Source of the DNA: Falciphora oryzae
Lineage: Eukaryota > Ascomycota > Sordariomycetes > Magnaporthales > Magnaporthaceae
Length of the DNA: 58,460 nt
Assembly: GCA_000733355.1 (NCBI GenBank)
Contig: JNVV01000037.1
Span: 27,077-85,536, forward strand
Direction of reading: 5' to 3'
Below, in pieces: positions 30,312-41,128 of the stretch. Numbering within the stretch: position 1 is the stretch's first letter; the number at the start of each line of letters is the position of its first letter. A model generated the notes under the pieces. That model saw only the letters and a program-made list of their open reading frames with translations, had not been told where the DNA came from and made no database searches. A program made the position numbers and the translations under genes.

Positions 30312-30949
30312 GGCTCAGGCATCCTCGCACCTTTGATGGGCCGGATCCCGTCCCACGAAGGACGGAGGACGTCGGGCCAATCCGTACGGATGCGGGGGTC
30401 CCATTCGCGGTTCAATTCATCCCGCGAAAGGATCTTATTTGAGCATCGTGGGACCCCTGTGCTCTAGGTGAGTTGGCGTCGAGTCCGAAGCACCCCGACA
30501 TGCCTGGTCTCGCATAGGCGGTGGTGCTGGGAACATCAAATGACAGCCTTCCTGCAAGGCTTCTATTGTCTCGTCCCGTTCCACCTCGCATCCGATCCGC
30601 GGATCCAATCAACCACAGCCTTCCCCGCACCTACATATTACCGGGCACGGCGTGTGAGCCTGCGGCACCTTTGTAATACGATCACGGACGCGCCTGTGAG
30701 ACCAACACGACCCCTCACCATCCCCTCACCATTCCAATTGCCTTCTCCTCTCCCCTTTCGGCCTTTCAGGACGTGAACACCGATATTTGGGTCCCGTCGC
30801 GCCCCGTCGCGTCCTCGTGTAGAACATCCAGACATGTCTGCGCCAATGGGGCTCAAGTACTGCGAGAGAACTCAGAGAGCCGATCCAGAACCATATACAA
30901 GGAAGATACGTACGGCGGGGACCTTGGCAAGATGTATATCACCTATCTG
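30312..30949. other. Intergenic with dispersed repeat copy
   Basis: Contains the 68-bp repeat copy at 30425-30492 and no confident gene before the assembly gap. Confidence 0.35.
30425..30492 (+). repeat. Dispersed 68-bp repeat, copy 2
   Basis: Partner of 22067-22134; same length, no gaps, differences almost all transitions. The parent element is not identified. Confidence 0.55.
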
Positions 30950-31035
30950 NNNNNNNNNNNNNNNNNNNNNNNNNNNNNNNNNNNNNNNNNNNNNNNNNNN
31001 NNNNNNNNNNNNNNNNNNNNNNNNNNNNNNNNNNN
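30950..31035. other. Assembly gap (86 N)
   Basis: 86 undetermined bases. The gap lies inside or just before the deaminase-like relic, so part of that gene may be hidden here. Confidence 0.95.
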
Positions 31036-31039
31036 GCCG

Positions 31040-31631
31040 TCCGGGCTCTGGGGACTTCTTATTCGTCAAACCGCCTACACGTGGGATGTCTCTCTTATTC
31101 TTCGCCCACGTCGACATCCCCAAGAAGTGCCAAACCACAGGAGCACTGTGGCGTGGCCGATGTTCCCCCGTGAAGGCGGCCATTCGCGGCTGGAAAATCT
31201 GCGCGCCGGGGGGAAGGTTCCCAGGAAATCCCCTTGATTGACGGCCAAGATTACACGGACGAGGCGTTCAAGATCTGCACCGTCATCGGGCGCCAGCTGG
31301 ATCCCAACTACCGGGACCAGGGGAGGCCGGAGAGATTTTACGCCTGCCACGCCGAAAAGCAGCTGGTGGAATGCCTCGTCAGTCGCCACCGGTTTCTAAG
31401 CGGCGAGCCTCTGGGGTCGGAATACCTCCTGACATGTCTCGCTTGAGCCTGGGCGAGGACAATGACGAGGAGGATGAGGAGAGGCTTGCGGAGTCTCCCA
31501 ACGCGGCACCCCCTGTTGGCTGAAAAAGTGGATAATCATGGTTTGTTGCTCAGTCTGTTCCGACTGCGGGCTTTTCGTTGATCGTGTAAACAAATTCCTC
31601 AGGCTGGGGGTATCGGTTCTAAAGGGTTGAA
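31040..31631 (+). pseudogene. Deaminase-like gene relic (CHAE ... CxxC)
   Basis: Three frames together give a deaminase-like order. First KAAIRGWKICAPGGRF, then (31234 on) DGQDYTDEAFKICTVIGRQL and RFYACHAEKQLVECLVSRH, then an acidic stretch LGEDNDEEDEERLAES, then (31521-31631) IIMVCCSVCSDCGLFVDRVN and a stop. In the zinc-dependent deaminase superfamily the zinc is held by the His of an HAE motif and two Cys of a CxxC motif; both motifs are here (CHAE and CSDC), but in different frames. Frame changes fall near 31230 and between 31440 and 31525. Such genes occur in fungi with unknown targets. Spliced versions are possible, but I found no clean introns. Confidence 0.5.
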
Positions 31632-31639
31632 GCAATTTT

Positions 31640-32154
31640 GTAATTCTCAAATATTGATAGTTTGTGAAATCGGTTTGGCCAGGCCGCTTTCGATGATGCA
31701 GCGGTGCGCTGGCGGGGGTAGACAGAGCGAAGGCCAGACTACCAGTCTAGCACCACGACTTGGCGTCAGAAAAAGGACTCTGGTACTAGGAAATGCCAAA
31801 CGATGGTCATGCTGCTAGACACCAACGAAAATCTTGTGCATACAACGGCCATCACCCAGTGGCCTCCCTCTTCACCCCAACCCCTTTCGCCGGGGCCAGA
31901 AAAAAGAAAAAAGAAAAAAGAAAAAAAAAAAAGCAAGGGAAAAAACAAAACAATGCACAACTAACAGGAAATGCCTGCGTCAAACCAAATCCTCCAGCCC
32001 GGCGAAAAATAAAAGCAAAGAAAAGAAACGTAACGTAAAAGCCCAATAGAAATAAAATGTTGTCGACATCTGGCCACTCAACAGCGCGGCAAGGCCACGA
32101 GAAAGGCCCTTTCCTCTGACATCCCGAGGACGTTCAGCTGTGCCGCCGTTGCGC
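31640..32154. other. Intergenic
   Basis: Contains an A/G-rich simple stretch (31900-31945). No gene supported. Confidence 0.4.
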
Positions 32155-32361
32155 CTAAAAGTGTGCTCCCTTGGGCGCCTTGTGAAGCTGCATCCCCGGT
32201 TTCCCGGTCCTGCGCGCTGGGTCGCGAGCCTCGAGGGGGAAGATGTCGGTGTTGGTGTTCACGGCGCGAGGGGCGACGGCGTCCCGGCTGGCGGGGAGGG
32301 CCAGGGCAGGCGCGGCGATGGTGAGCAGGGCCATGAGGGTGGTGGCCTTGGTGAGCTGCAT
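32155..32361 (-). CDS. Small secreted peptide (68 aa)
   Basis: The start at 32361 gives a strong signal peptide (MQLTKATTLMALLTIAAPAL, cut likely near ALA). The mature part is about 48 residues, without cysteines, and has several basic sites (RDAVAPR, EARDPARR) of the kind cut by Kex2-like proteases. A TATAAAAC box is about 260 bases upstream on the same strand. The larger upstream open frame is not supported. Function unknown; a processed peptide is possible. Confidence 0.55.
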   Translation of the reverse strand: MQLTKATTLMALLTIAAPALALPASRDAVAPRAVNTNTDIFPLEARDPARRTGKPGMQLHKAPKGAHF

Positions 32362-32903
32362 CTTGTCGGTCTTGGAAGTGGGACTGTCGCAGGAAGATTC
32401 GATGGCTCGAGTGCACCAGGGGTTGTCAGGCCGAGAATGGATCAGGACCGAGGAATGGAACTGCGCAAAGGAGTAGGTGGGCGATGTAGATGGCAGACTT
32501 AAAGAAACGACACAAGGAAAAGATGAGCGACAAAGGAAATGGGAAATGGTTGATGGAAATCCTGGAGTGGGATGGAGAGGAAAACGGTCCAGATCATGCA
32601 CTGGCAGCGCGAGGGCCATTGTTTTATACACGATGGCGAGCCTCTGTGGGCAAGTTTTGGACATCTGGTGTCCTACGAACGGGTCGGCCGTGCACGGGCC
32701 TGCGCGACCCGTGCGCACATCCTTCGTGTCAGGTTCACGAGGCTTACCTCCCTGAAATAGGCACGGTACGGGGTGGCTTGATGCAATGGGTCCTAAAAAT
32801 TCGCACTGTAAGGTTGTTTCTCCGGAGTTTTCATGCGGGGACATGGAGCTGGCTGGAGCACGGGCCTCACGTGGCTTACCCGATTTGGAAATTTAGTCAA
32901 GCT
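32362..32903. other. Intergenic
   Basis: Promoter region of the 68-aa peptide gene; nothing else recognised. Confidence 0.35.
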
Positions 32904-33754
32904 TCAAAACCGACCCCTGCGCCGGCCCGACCCACCCTGGACGATGTCACATCCCCCGTTCCCAAAATACCAGCTCGGCTGCACCCACGCGGCTCGCCCG
33001 CGTCTGGGCTTGAAGTCCCCCAGCTTGGCCTCCTCCTCCAGCGGCTCGATCATGTCGCCATATATCCCCGCCCGCGTCTCAGAGTCCTCCAGGCTGACCC
33101 TGGAGCCGCTGTGCGCCCACGGCGCCTGGAGGCACGCCTCAATGGCCCCCCGGTACGTCTCGAAGCAGTCCGCCAGGGCCTGCGACCGCAGCACACGCCG
33201 CGCGACCTGCAGGTCCGTGTTGGGCGTCGGCTTCCCGTCGACGAGGTCGGTGACGGGCTCCCGGTAGGTTTCGAACCCCCTCCAGCGGTGGATCTCAATC
33301 GGGAGGACGCCGAGCCGCAAGATGCCGGGGTTCCTGTGGAAGCGGTCGAGGTTGGGCGGCTAGCTCCCCGAGGGGAAGCGGTCGAACGCCGTGCTCATGT
33401 AGGGTCGCCCGAGGTCGACGCCTGCCGCGGTGGATAAGAAGCAGATGTTCTCCTTGCTCTATTGCTCGCTTAGCCAGGGGCTTTCGTGAAGTTGGATGAT
33501 CGAATGGGCCAGGACCAGGGCAAGGCGCCGCCGCTCCACCAGGGAAGGGACCACGGTGTGCTGGAGGATTACTTTCAGGGATATTTCTGCCTTTGTCCGC
33601 ACGCACTGCAGCTGTGCCTCCCGCCAGTTGAGCCTCCACATCTGTGTACGTTCCATGTCTTCGATGAGAAGTTGCAACCCGTGTTCAGGCCTCGAGGCAT
33701 CTCTCAGTACGTAGAAGGATTTCCAAATTGCCTGCACAAAAAAAGAGTTGCCGG
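32904..33754 (-). pseudogene. DUF7580-type fungal protein relic
   Basis: Reading leftwards: AIWKSFYVLRDASRPEHGL, then RRRLALVLAHSIIQLHESPW and a stop, then in another frame KENIFFLSTAAGVDLGRPYM and FDRFPSGS, a TAG, then NPGILRLGVLPIEIHRWRGF, LADCFETYRGAIEACLQAPW and IYGDMIEPLEEEAKLGDF. The order (LALxLAxSxxQLHxxPWL, then W-x-K-x-x-IxFL, then PxILxLGxLxLEI, ending IYxxxxxPLE) is what I know from the C-terminal DUF7580 region of fungal proteins often linked to HeLo-like cell-death domains. One frame change and one stop break it, and a nested pair of LTRs sits at its 5' side (33755). Confidence 0.5.
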
Positions 33755-34320
33755 TGTTGGATTGCGTTAACCGGTGCAGGCAACCGGTAGGGCACAGAGA
33801 GGGCCGGAGGGTCCGCAAGGTTGGGAGTAGGGGAACTGTTGGATTGCACTGGCCAGTGCAGGCAATCGGTAGAGCTCAGAGAGGGCCGGATCCTCCGATC
33901 CCGTGATCTCTGATCACGGGGTCCCAGGACCCGCAAGCCCACGAGAGGCTGGGAGCAGGGGAACGGCCCTTTGGTGATCTGTATCGTGTATATATAGCCT
34001 TCCTCCTGCTCCCTCTCTGGCAGATAGATTCCTTTCCTCTTCGTGCACAATAGATTATGATTCCTCTGATATAAGGGATCATTGTTCACCCTGTTTTGGA
34101 GATCTCCGAGCCCACAGGAGTACATACTCCTACCAACAGGAACGGCCTTTAGGCGATCCAGAACGTATATATATATATAGCCTCCCCTTTGCTCCCTCTT
34201 TGGCAGATAGGTCTTTTCCTTTTTCGTGCACAATAGAAAGACGATTCCTTAGATTTAGGGATCGTTGTCCACCCTGTTTGGAGATCTCCGTGCCTACAAG
34301 AGTACATACTCTTACCAACA
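33755..34320. mobile_element. Outer solo LTR, split by a second LTR
   Basis: Starts TGTTGGATTGCG at 33755, is interrupted at 33836, resumes at 34144 and ends CTTACCAACA at 34320. The termini TGTTGG/CCAACA are the short inverted ends typical of LTRs. The right part has a TATA-like run near 34170 (TATATATATATAG). No clear flanking target duplication remains for this outer copy (GCCGG against GCCCT). It lies at the broken 5' end of the DUF7580 relic. Confidence 0.65.
33837..34138. mobile_element. Inner solo LTR (302 bp) with 5-bp target duplication
   Basis: TGTTGG...CCAACA, 302 bases, flanked by GGAAC at 33832-33836 and 34139-34143. The surrounding bases are the same LTR family, and the inner copy itself contains GGGGAACGGCC, the sequence it split in the outer copy. 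A TATATATAG box (near 33990) suggests the LTR promoter. No internal retrotransposon genes are present, so it is a solo LTR from recombination. Confidence 0.8.
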
Positions 34321-34483
34321 GCCCTAAAGATTGGAGGTTATTACACCACGCCTTCTAAAGCCCCCGTCGAAAGCGCAAGAATTCACTAAGCATTTGCTTC
34401 GATATGCCGAAAGGCTGTTACAAAGTGCAGTATTTCCATGGCAAGGAACGGCTAGAAAAGCAGGAAGTGTCTAATTATACAAG

Positions 34484-36925
34484 CTAGTAAATCCTAGCAT
34501 CAGGACCCGTTCCCACAGGGCCAACGAGACTTTCTGGCAACGACCCCGCACCTACACGTCGGTACGTCCCGCCTTTGTCCGTCGTTCCGATCCTCGGGCG
34601 CTCGACGAGAAGCACATAGTGCACCCTGTTCGTCTTGCTCACACCCATAACAACACACTGGATTCCCCTTTCTCCGTCGGAGCGCGGCCGCGTTCGCACA
34701 GTGTCGTACACCAAGTTGGCCTCGTCGGCGCTTCCGATGGGGGCTAGCCCAGGCCTTGCAATGATATCCCGGACAGGCGCGACTATAGCGCGATCGTTCT
34801 CCCTACCCTCTGTCGCGGGAGAGCCCCCTGAGGTGGCGCCGGCCGCAGGGGCTGGCCCTGACCCGACTGCAGGCGCGCCAAGGTCTGGGGTCATGTGCAA
34901 ACTTCCCCACTCCGTATCGCCAGAGGGGGGGGTCAAATAGTCAATCTGCCCCGTGTAAGCCATCCAGGACCAAGACGGGAGCTTGACACCTTGGATCGGA
35001 ACCATCTGGTTCGGCGAGTTGTCTTCGTTTTTCCCCTCCTTGCGCACCCAGAGGAGACTGCGCCTTAAGAGCCCGCGGCCGTCATCAATGATGCCGAGGC
35101 CGCCGCCGCTGGCCCCCAGGGCTCGGAGAAGCCGACATTCCAGACCCTGGATGGCGAAGGGACGGTCGGTCTTGTATGACAGGTGCAGGCCGCTGTACGT
35201 CTTGTACAGCTCCTGGAAGTTGGCGATTTTGATACCGGGTTTGGCGTCGAGTACGATTTGTGGGAAGTTCGGATCGCCGAGGAACGACGCTTTCGTGCTG
35301 ATAAGTGTTAAACGAAAATGTCGCTGTTAGCTCAAGTGTGCCCGTTGTGAGCTAGACGTCCCCGCATACTTACTTCTGCATTTTGCTCATTGTTTCGCAG
35401 GAGATTCCCTTGCCGCACTCGAAGTACATCTGCTGGTCGGTGAAAAACAGCGTCCGACGTGCGAGGGCTCGCTCCTGGTAAACCCAGCCCCTGGTGTTGA
35501 GATGCCCTTGAAGCACATCCTTGTCGAAATCGTCAATGTTCTGGCAAATGTAGAGTGGCTCTTCTTTGTCGCTGCTCCCGTACACAGTGACGTAGCCTCT
35601 GCTGTTGGGTCGCGCGCCCAGGAAGCCCGAGTTCATACCAGCGGCGCGACTGGCTGCGATAACGCAGTACGCGCCACTGAAGACAGACTCCATACGCTCA
35701 GCCTCAACGTCGAAGTCACCACTCCCGGCGCTGCTAGCCTGGACGATGCAGAGAGAGTCGATCCAAAGATACGACACGCCGAGAGCCCGCGTGGTCAACA
35801 CAGCATCTCTGAAAGTAGCCGGCAGCCTTTGTAGGTCGATTCCCCGTTCGAGATACCCGGGCCTCGTTGTGACTGTTGTTTTGCCACCCTCAGGGAAGGG
35901 TGCTGACCCCCAGCGGTGAGAGAGGGCAATGTACTTCCCAGTATCATGCGGACCCGTCTCCCAGAGCCTCACGGCTTTGTCGCCTTCTTTCCCGACAAGA
36001 ATGACTCTCGTGGGGAGCTTTGCAGCGTCATTTTCTTCGAAATACGCACCTGAGCCCCAAGACTTGGGCCGGCACGCTGCTTGGTGATGCTTGTCACAAT
36101 GAAGGAGCCACTGTCTGGCTATCTGGAAGCTAAGGTGGCTTCCAGCTTCTGGAAGGCGAGGGAGACCGCTTTGGATTTCATCTCTTGTGTTTGATCCTAG
36201 AGGAGGGTGTTGTGTCAGCGATGCAACCAGAAAGACCGAGCAGGGCTTAAAAATGTTAATGCAGGTAAGAAGGGGTTTGAGCCGCCTACCCAGCCGCCCA
36301 AAGATGGAGAGTGCAGGAGCTTCACTCTCGTTCATCACTAAAGTAGACCTTTCTTTCCGGAATTTGATCTCAGTCCTCCCGGCCTCGTATCCACTGTCCT
36401 TCAAGTAAGCATCATTCATCAAGCTGCACAAATCACAATCGTCCATCAGTTCTTCTGTATCGCGGTCGAAATTGAGCGCCGGGTCAGAGAAGTCGATTTC
36501 CTCGCAGCTTTCGCAGAGCTTCGCCCGTTCGCCCAGCTTGGGCAACGGGATAGTGCCATTGGGCTGTCGGATGGCTTCGACCAACGAGTCAGGGAGCTGG
36601 TTATCAATTCCAAACTTCCAGCTTGTATCAAGCTGTCAACGCCAATTGGCCTTCAGGTCAGCAGAATATTCACGGCGGATAACACGGGAGCCGTGTTCAA
36701 CACCGGATCCGAGCGATCAAGAAGCTGCGTCTTCAACTTACAGACTGAGAGGTTGAAATGTTTTTATACATTATCAGCAACATAATCAGAGCACAGCCCG
36801 AACGGATTTAAGATCAGACTTACGAGCTGCGAGGCATAAGAGCCAGTGGCGACATGGAAGTTCTTAGTCAACAAGCATCCACCAAGGTCGTGCAATTCTA
36901 TTGGAGAACAGGAAGACTGTATCAT
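34484..36925 (-). CDS. HET-domain protein (693 aa)
   Basis: Four-exon model: 36925-36824, 36632-36290, 36196-35374 and 35297-34484. Introns are 191, 93 and 76 bases; the last two have GTAGGC...CTCTAG and GTAAGT...TATCAG. Exon 1 (MIQSSCSPIELHDLGG) is the least certain part. The N-terminal region has a CxxC pair (LCESCEEIDFSD, DDCDLCSLM), seen before many HET domains. The HET domain (about residues 215-365) shows KYIALSHRWGSAPFPEGG, LPATFRDAVLTTRALGVSYL, WIDSLCIVQ and NTRGWVYQERALARR. The C-terminal part has ELYKTYSGLHLSYKTDRPFA, standard for this class. It is expected to act in non-self-triggered cell death. A 3-base micro-exon (TCT near 36748) inside the first intron is possible but unproven. 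Confidence 0.8.
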
Positions 36926-36959
36926 ACCGGCTAGCATTGGCAAACACGTGTTAGCAATT

Positions 36960-37263
36960 GACAAACATCACGAGCATAGCTGGAAGGAAGAAAACAAGTA
37001 ACATACCCCCTGTATGATTGTTGGTGAGACATTAATTGGATAAGTGTTCATTCTGTCACACCAACATTTTTGTCGCTCTCGTTCGTGGCACTTACATACT
37101 GGACCCACGAGATCCCCTGTTAGACTGTGCACCGGGCCAATGAAATATCCCCTTGAGAGGGTTATGCTGTGAATCTGATGAAGATAACTTACAACCTGAG
37201 ACTGGAAGTTAGCGACGACTAAGGTAGGTATGTTGTGGGAAGGAAAATGGGGAATATCCTCAC
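36960..37263 (-). other. Unresolved 3' end of the kinase gene
   Basis: At 37263 the kinase frame passes GTGAGG, a good donor. A matching acceptor at 37202 (CTAACTTCCAG) would join a different tail that stays open to a TGA near 36975. Simple read-through stops at 37219. Both ends are possible. Several further donor and acceptor sites (GTAAGT near 37192 and 37094, GTATGT near 37005) make the region look spliced, but one candidate intron would be only 26 bases. Confidence 0.3.
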
Positions 37264-39810
37264 CGTCTGATTGGGGTTTCCTGCAACCCTCCGCTCTGCT
37301 GCTGGAGCTTTCTCGCTCTTTTCCGGACCTGGTTGAGGGACGAGCTCGGATGGCGCTTGTGGTGTGGGAACGACTAGGGTTTCCTGTCTTCGTTTCCTGT
37401 CGACCCTCTTGACTTTCCGATCATGACCAGCAACATTAAGTCCACCAGACCAGTAATCAGTAGGATCGAGTTGCCCTTTGTCGATGATTTCCTGCAGCCT
37501 GTCGCGCAGGTCCTTGGCGAGGGCACGTGTAGGAGCATCCGAGTTGCTTGTTGGGCCCTGCCTCGAGATGCCATTCGGGGGGCTCTGGTCATCGGGGTTC
37601 GAGACAACGATGTCAGGCAGATTGGGTGGAGAAGGCCTTGGGCTTCCCTCTTCAATGGTCCTGGGGCTACGACTCAAGGATCTCGTCGTAGTATTGCTCA
37701 AGCCATGGCTCTCGATCGACGTAGTGTTTTTCTTCTCCGACATGGTTCGAGAGCGTTCTGAAGGCAAGGCAACCACGAGTAGCTTGGTCCTGACGACCGC
37801 AAGCAAGTCGCCTAGCGGGGTATCGGGCTGGCAGCAGGGATCTGTAGCCATGTGATCCATCCAGCCCAGTGGCACCTCGTCCACTACACCCTTGTCTCCT
37901 CCCTCTGTGTTATAGAAGGGAGTGGTCTCTGGTCGATTGTTATTGGTGTTGGCCTGAAGGTCTGTGTGGAACGCTTCTAGTCCCGTCTTGCCATACATGA
38001 GCCAGATGATGTATTCCAAGATGATGCATCCCATAGACCAGATGTCATAGAGCCGACATGTGGGTTTTTCCGGGTGGTGATACGCCTCGGGCGGCTCGTA
38101 GCGGAGTGTTGCGAATCTTGTGCTGGTCTTGTTCATCCGCATCTGCGTTGCAAGGTTGTGGTGCTTTGCCAGTCCCCAGTCACCGATCTTTAGTGTTCCG
38201 ATCGGATCCGCCGGGTCTGGGGGCTCCTTGAGGAACCGTAGGATGTTGCCGGGCTTCAGATCTCCATGACGCATGTTTGTTTCATTGCCTGTCTTGTTGT
38301 TGGGCTGCTCATGTATCCTGGCCAGCGCTTTTGCCATGCCCAGAAGCTGAGTAATGCTCTGTTTGATGATGTCGCCATTGAGCTCAGGCTTGGGAAGATA
38401 CTTCGTCCATAGTTGCGCGAGAGTTCCGCCGTTGGCCCACTCAAACAGAAGATAGAACTGGGTGTGCTCCTTTGTCCTCGTGCGGGTCTCACGGTAGCAT
38501 CTGAAGCCAGTGAAGAATCGCACACAGTGGTCTTGTTTCAGGCTCGTGACTTCCCTCATGTTGCCTGGGTAGACGCCAGCTAGCGCTTAGCACGGCCCTA
38601 TGATTATACCGATCGCCTAGAATGGGTCTGCTCACCTATCTCCTTGGCCCATTCGCTGGCAACTCCCGTGGAGCTGAGTTGACTTTCGACTTCCTCGCGA
38701 ACTTCCCCATCCTGTGGTAGGATTTGCTTGAGTGCGAAGCTCTCAGGAGGAGGTACCAGCTGGTACGAACAGCTGCAAGTCAGTAAAAGAATCATTGAGC
38801 AATACCCGCTGATAAACTCGGTACATTGGAGATCCCTTCGCTCCCAAAACACTTACTACGTTGGCATCGTCTTTGATGTGTGCTTTGTGGATCCAGACCT
38901 GCGACACCACGCCGAATGCACCACGTTGTGTATCTCTCGGGTCACCTCGCCTTGTGAATGGCAAGATGCTTGACTCGTGGATGCTTAGGTTGGTGCCGCC
39001 GGGCCCGCTCGAGAAGATTGGGAGCCTGCCAGGATACTTCCATTGGGACTCACAGAAGTCGCTGATCAGGCTCCTATCGAATATTCTGGGATCCACAGAC
39101 CCTAGCTTATGTTGCATCAAGATTCTCCTCTCCTCTTCGTTGAAGTCCACGCTTTCATCATCATCGGTATCGTCGCCGCCAGAATCCCTGTCGCAGTTGC
39201 TCATGCTGTCCGTGTCGCTGCAGACACTGCTTTTGAATCCAGTGCTGCTAACGGCGTCGATGCTGGCAGCACTGTCACTGTAGGCGCTTCCTACAGTACT
39301 CGGCCTCCGGTGCCCCAAGCTTGGGTGGAGCCCTGTACTGGCCGAAGCAGCCAAGGAGCCCTCGGGGGAACAGGTGTCGCTAAGCGGTTGAATGGGAAAC
39401 ACCACTTTATCGCTTAGGTTCCGGGCTTTGAGCTTCTCCATGGCGATCCGCAAGTACCCCCCGGGAAAGTGACCAATGTGGTTCACCAACATAAGGAACA
39501 GTGAGTATGCTTCCTCGAGACAAAACCTCACTAGACTGTCGTCGGGAATGGCCCATGGGTGCTTTCTTAGGGTTTTGAGAGTGAGAGCTATCTTGATGGA
39601 CCGATGAGTCAGAAACTCTGTGGCGAGTTTCCCCTTTGGATCGATGGTGTAGAAGTCAAGCCTTTGCTTCTCTCGCTCGAGGAGTGTTCTGATTCTGCAC
39701 GCGGTACCGTTCCCGAGCTCCCCGTGCAAGCCGTCCAAGTCAAACGGCAGCCCATCATTTTGGGGCTGGCTGACCAACGTCTTCTCAAGCTGAAGCGATG
39801 GCGGTGGCAT
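37219..39810 (-). CDS. Protein kinase with long N-terminal region (about 807 aa)
   Basis: Exons 39810-38857, 38759-38636 and 38564-37219; introns 97 and 71 bases. Kinase landmarks: Gly loop GAFGVVSQV (297 on), Lys329 in SFALKQI, alpha-C Glu364 in NMREV, catalytic loop MRHGDLKPGN (Asp461; the usual HRD is HGD), metal site DWG (Asp488, not DFG), and YDIWSMGCIILEY. The kinase is probably active despite DWG. Residues 1-290 are not a known domain to me: FYTIDPKGKLATEFLTHRS, LEEAYSLFLMLVNHIGHFPG, an acidic Asp/Ser run, and a QWKYPGRLP motif before the Gly loop. After the kinase comes a Ser/Pro-rich tail. Two other kinases in this window have a similar pre-kinase layout. Substrate unknown. Confidence 0.8.
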
Positions 39811-40815
39811 TGCGGCTCCCTAGCGGATGTAACTTCTTTGGCAGGCGGATGGGGGGTATGAATGGGTATAGTGGTTGGATTCGGGTTCTGTGGTGCATAG
39901 ATCACCCTTCAAGGCTCCGGGTGGTCGGCCTTAATTATAACATGACATTTCGGCCACCAACCGGGAGTTGGAAGAATTTTGGATCATCCGCAGACCCACG
40001 GTGCTCAAAGGGGGAAATGGAGGAGAATATCGCATCGAAAAGATTGAGCATGGACACCCGATCCTAGGTGAGTAGTGTGGCAGCCTGACCTCGCCACCGC
40101 CCACCGACGCCCGGCCAAAGGGGATACGGGGAAGCGCTTATCCGCCTGTGTGCACCACTTTGATTGAAGTATCAACCGCCTGACATTGAGCCTTGAGCCT
40201 GTGACTGATCGGCGCAACTGTCGGCCGGCGCACAGCATCCCCCCCAGTCGCCGAATATTGGCGATGCACACCGGTGCGGACAGGCTGACAACCGCCGCAA
40301 ATTGCCAGCCGGAGTGCATTATCACACTGCAGACTAAGCGCCGAGCCGAGAGCTGAGTATGCGACATTGGGTCACAGGTGGCCCCCCTCCCACTCCGCCC
40401 GGCCCAGGTGGGGGCCAGGCAGACCGAATTTCGGTAGGGTGGTAGGCCAGGCTTGGCCAAGTTGGGGGCTGGACTCAGCCTACATGAGGCTTGCATATGG
40501 GCAGGCAACGTGGTTGGAGGGCGGCCTCCACCCTCTGCCAGGAACTGGAATCAACGAATCAACACGGCTCGTTGATGAAGGAGGTGACAAGGACGGCACC
40601 GTGGCGTCTAGGTTGGAGATCGGATGTCTTCCCGTTTGTGGAAAGCCTTCCCTATATGTAGCACACATAACGCTCATTACCCCTCCTTCTACCACCCCAA
40701 CATCATTCCATGTCTTGTAGTCGCAATTGGCCGCTCCTGTCACCTCGCCTGAGAATTGCAGGATTGTGGCGGCAGCAGGCAGCAGCATTAGGCCTAGGAT
40801 CCCGGTGTGCCCGGT
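39811..40815. other. Intergenic
   Basis: Promoter region of the minus-strand kinase and 3' flank of the 77-aa ORF. No repeat or RNA gene recognised. Confidence 0.4.
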
Positions 40816-41128
40816 TCAGCAATGTTTCCGCGAACTTGCGGTTCTTAGAGCATCGATGTCGTGCCCGCTCAGTGGTCTCGATAATGGAGACGTGCGAATG
40901 CGATACACGTCATGGACCATCTGCGCGGGGGTGTATCCGTTAGCGTTGACTATTTGAACGCCATGTAGGCCGATTGCTTGGTACTCGGATAGGACTTACG
41001 TCAACCTCGTAGTCTTTCCCGAAGTTTTGCTCAAGGTGTTTGATAAGTTCTTTGGGGTTGATCCCTGAGGACGGAATGGATTGTCGCCGCCGAATTGGCC
41101 AGATGGTTCGCAGGCCGTGAAGAGACAT
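40816..41128 (-). CDS. Hypothetical 77-aa protein, two exons
   Basis: Exons 41128-41000 and 40920-40816 with a 79-base intron (GTAAGT, CGCTAAC branch, GCGCAG). The protein reads MSLHGLRTIWPIRRRQS, then INPKELIKHLEQNFGKDYEV, then DMVHDVYRIRTSPLSRP and GHDIDALRTASS. Frame is kept across the splice and the sequence looks protein-like (amphipathic helix, then a strand). No signal peptide. It may be a complete small protein or a surviving piece of a larger one in the allorecognition-type island. Not recognised. Confidence 0.45.

Noticed and set aside
34170..34182. TA microsatellite
   Set aside because: It is the TATA region of the LTR family, seen in other copies.
34484..39810. Single kinase-HET fusion gene
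   Set aside because: Both parts are on the minus strand and close, but the HET part has its own plausible start at 36925 and the kinase frame terminates before it; no in-frame chain of exons links them.
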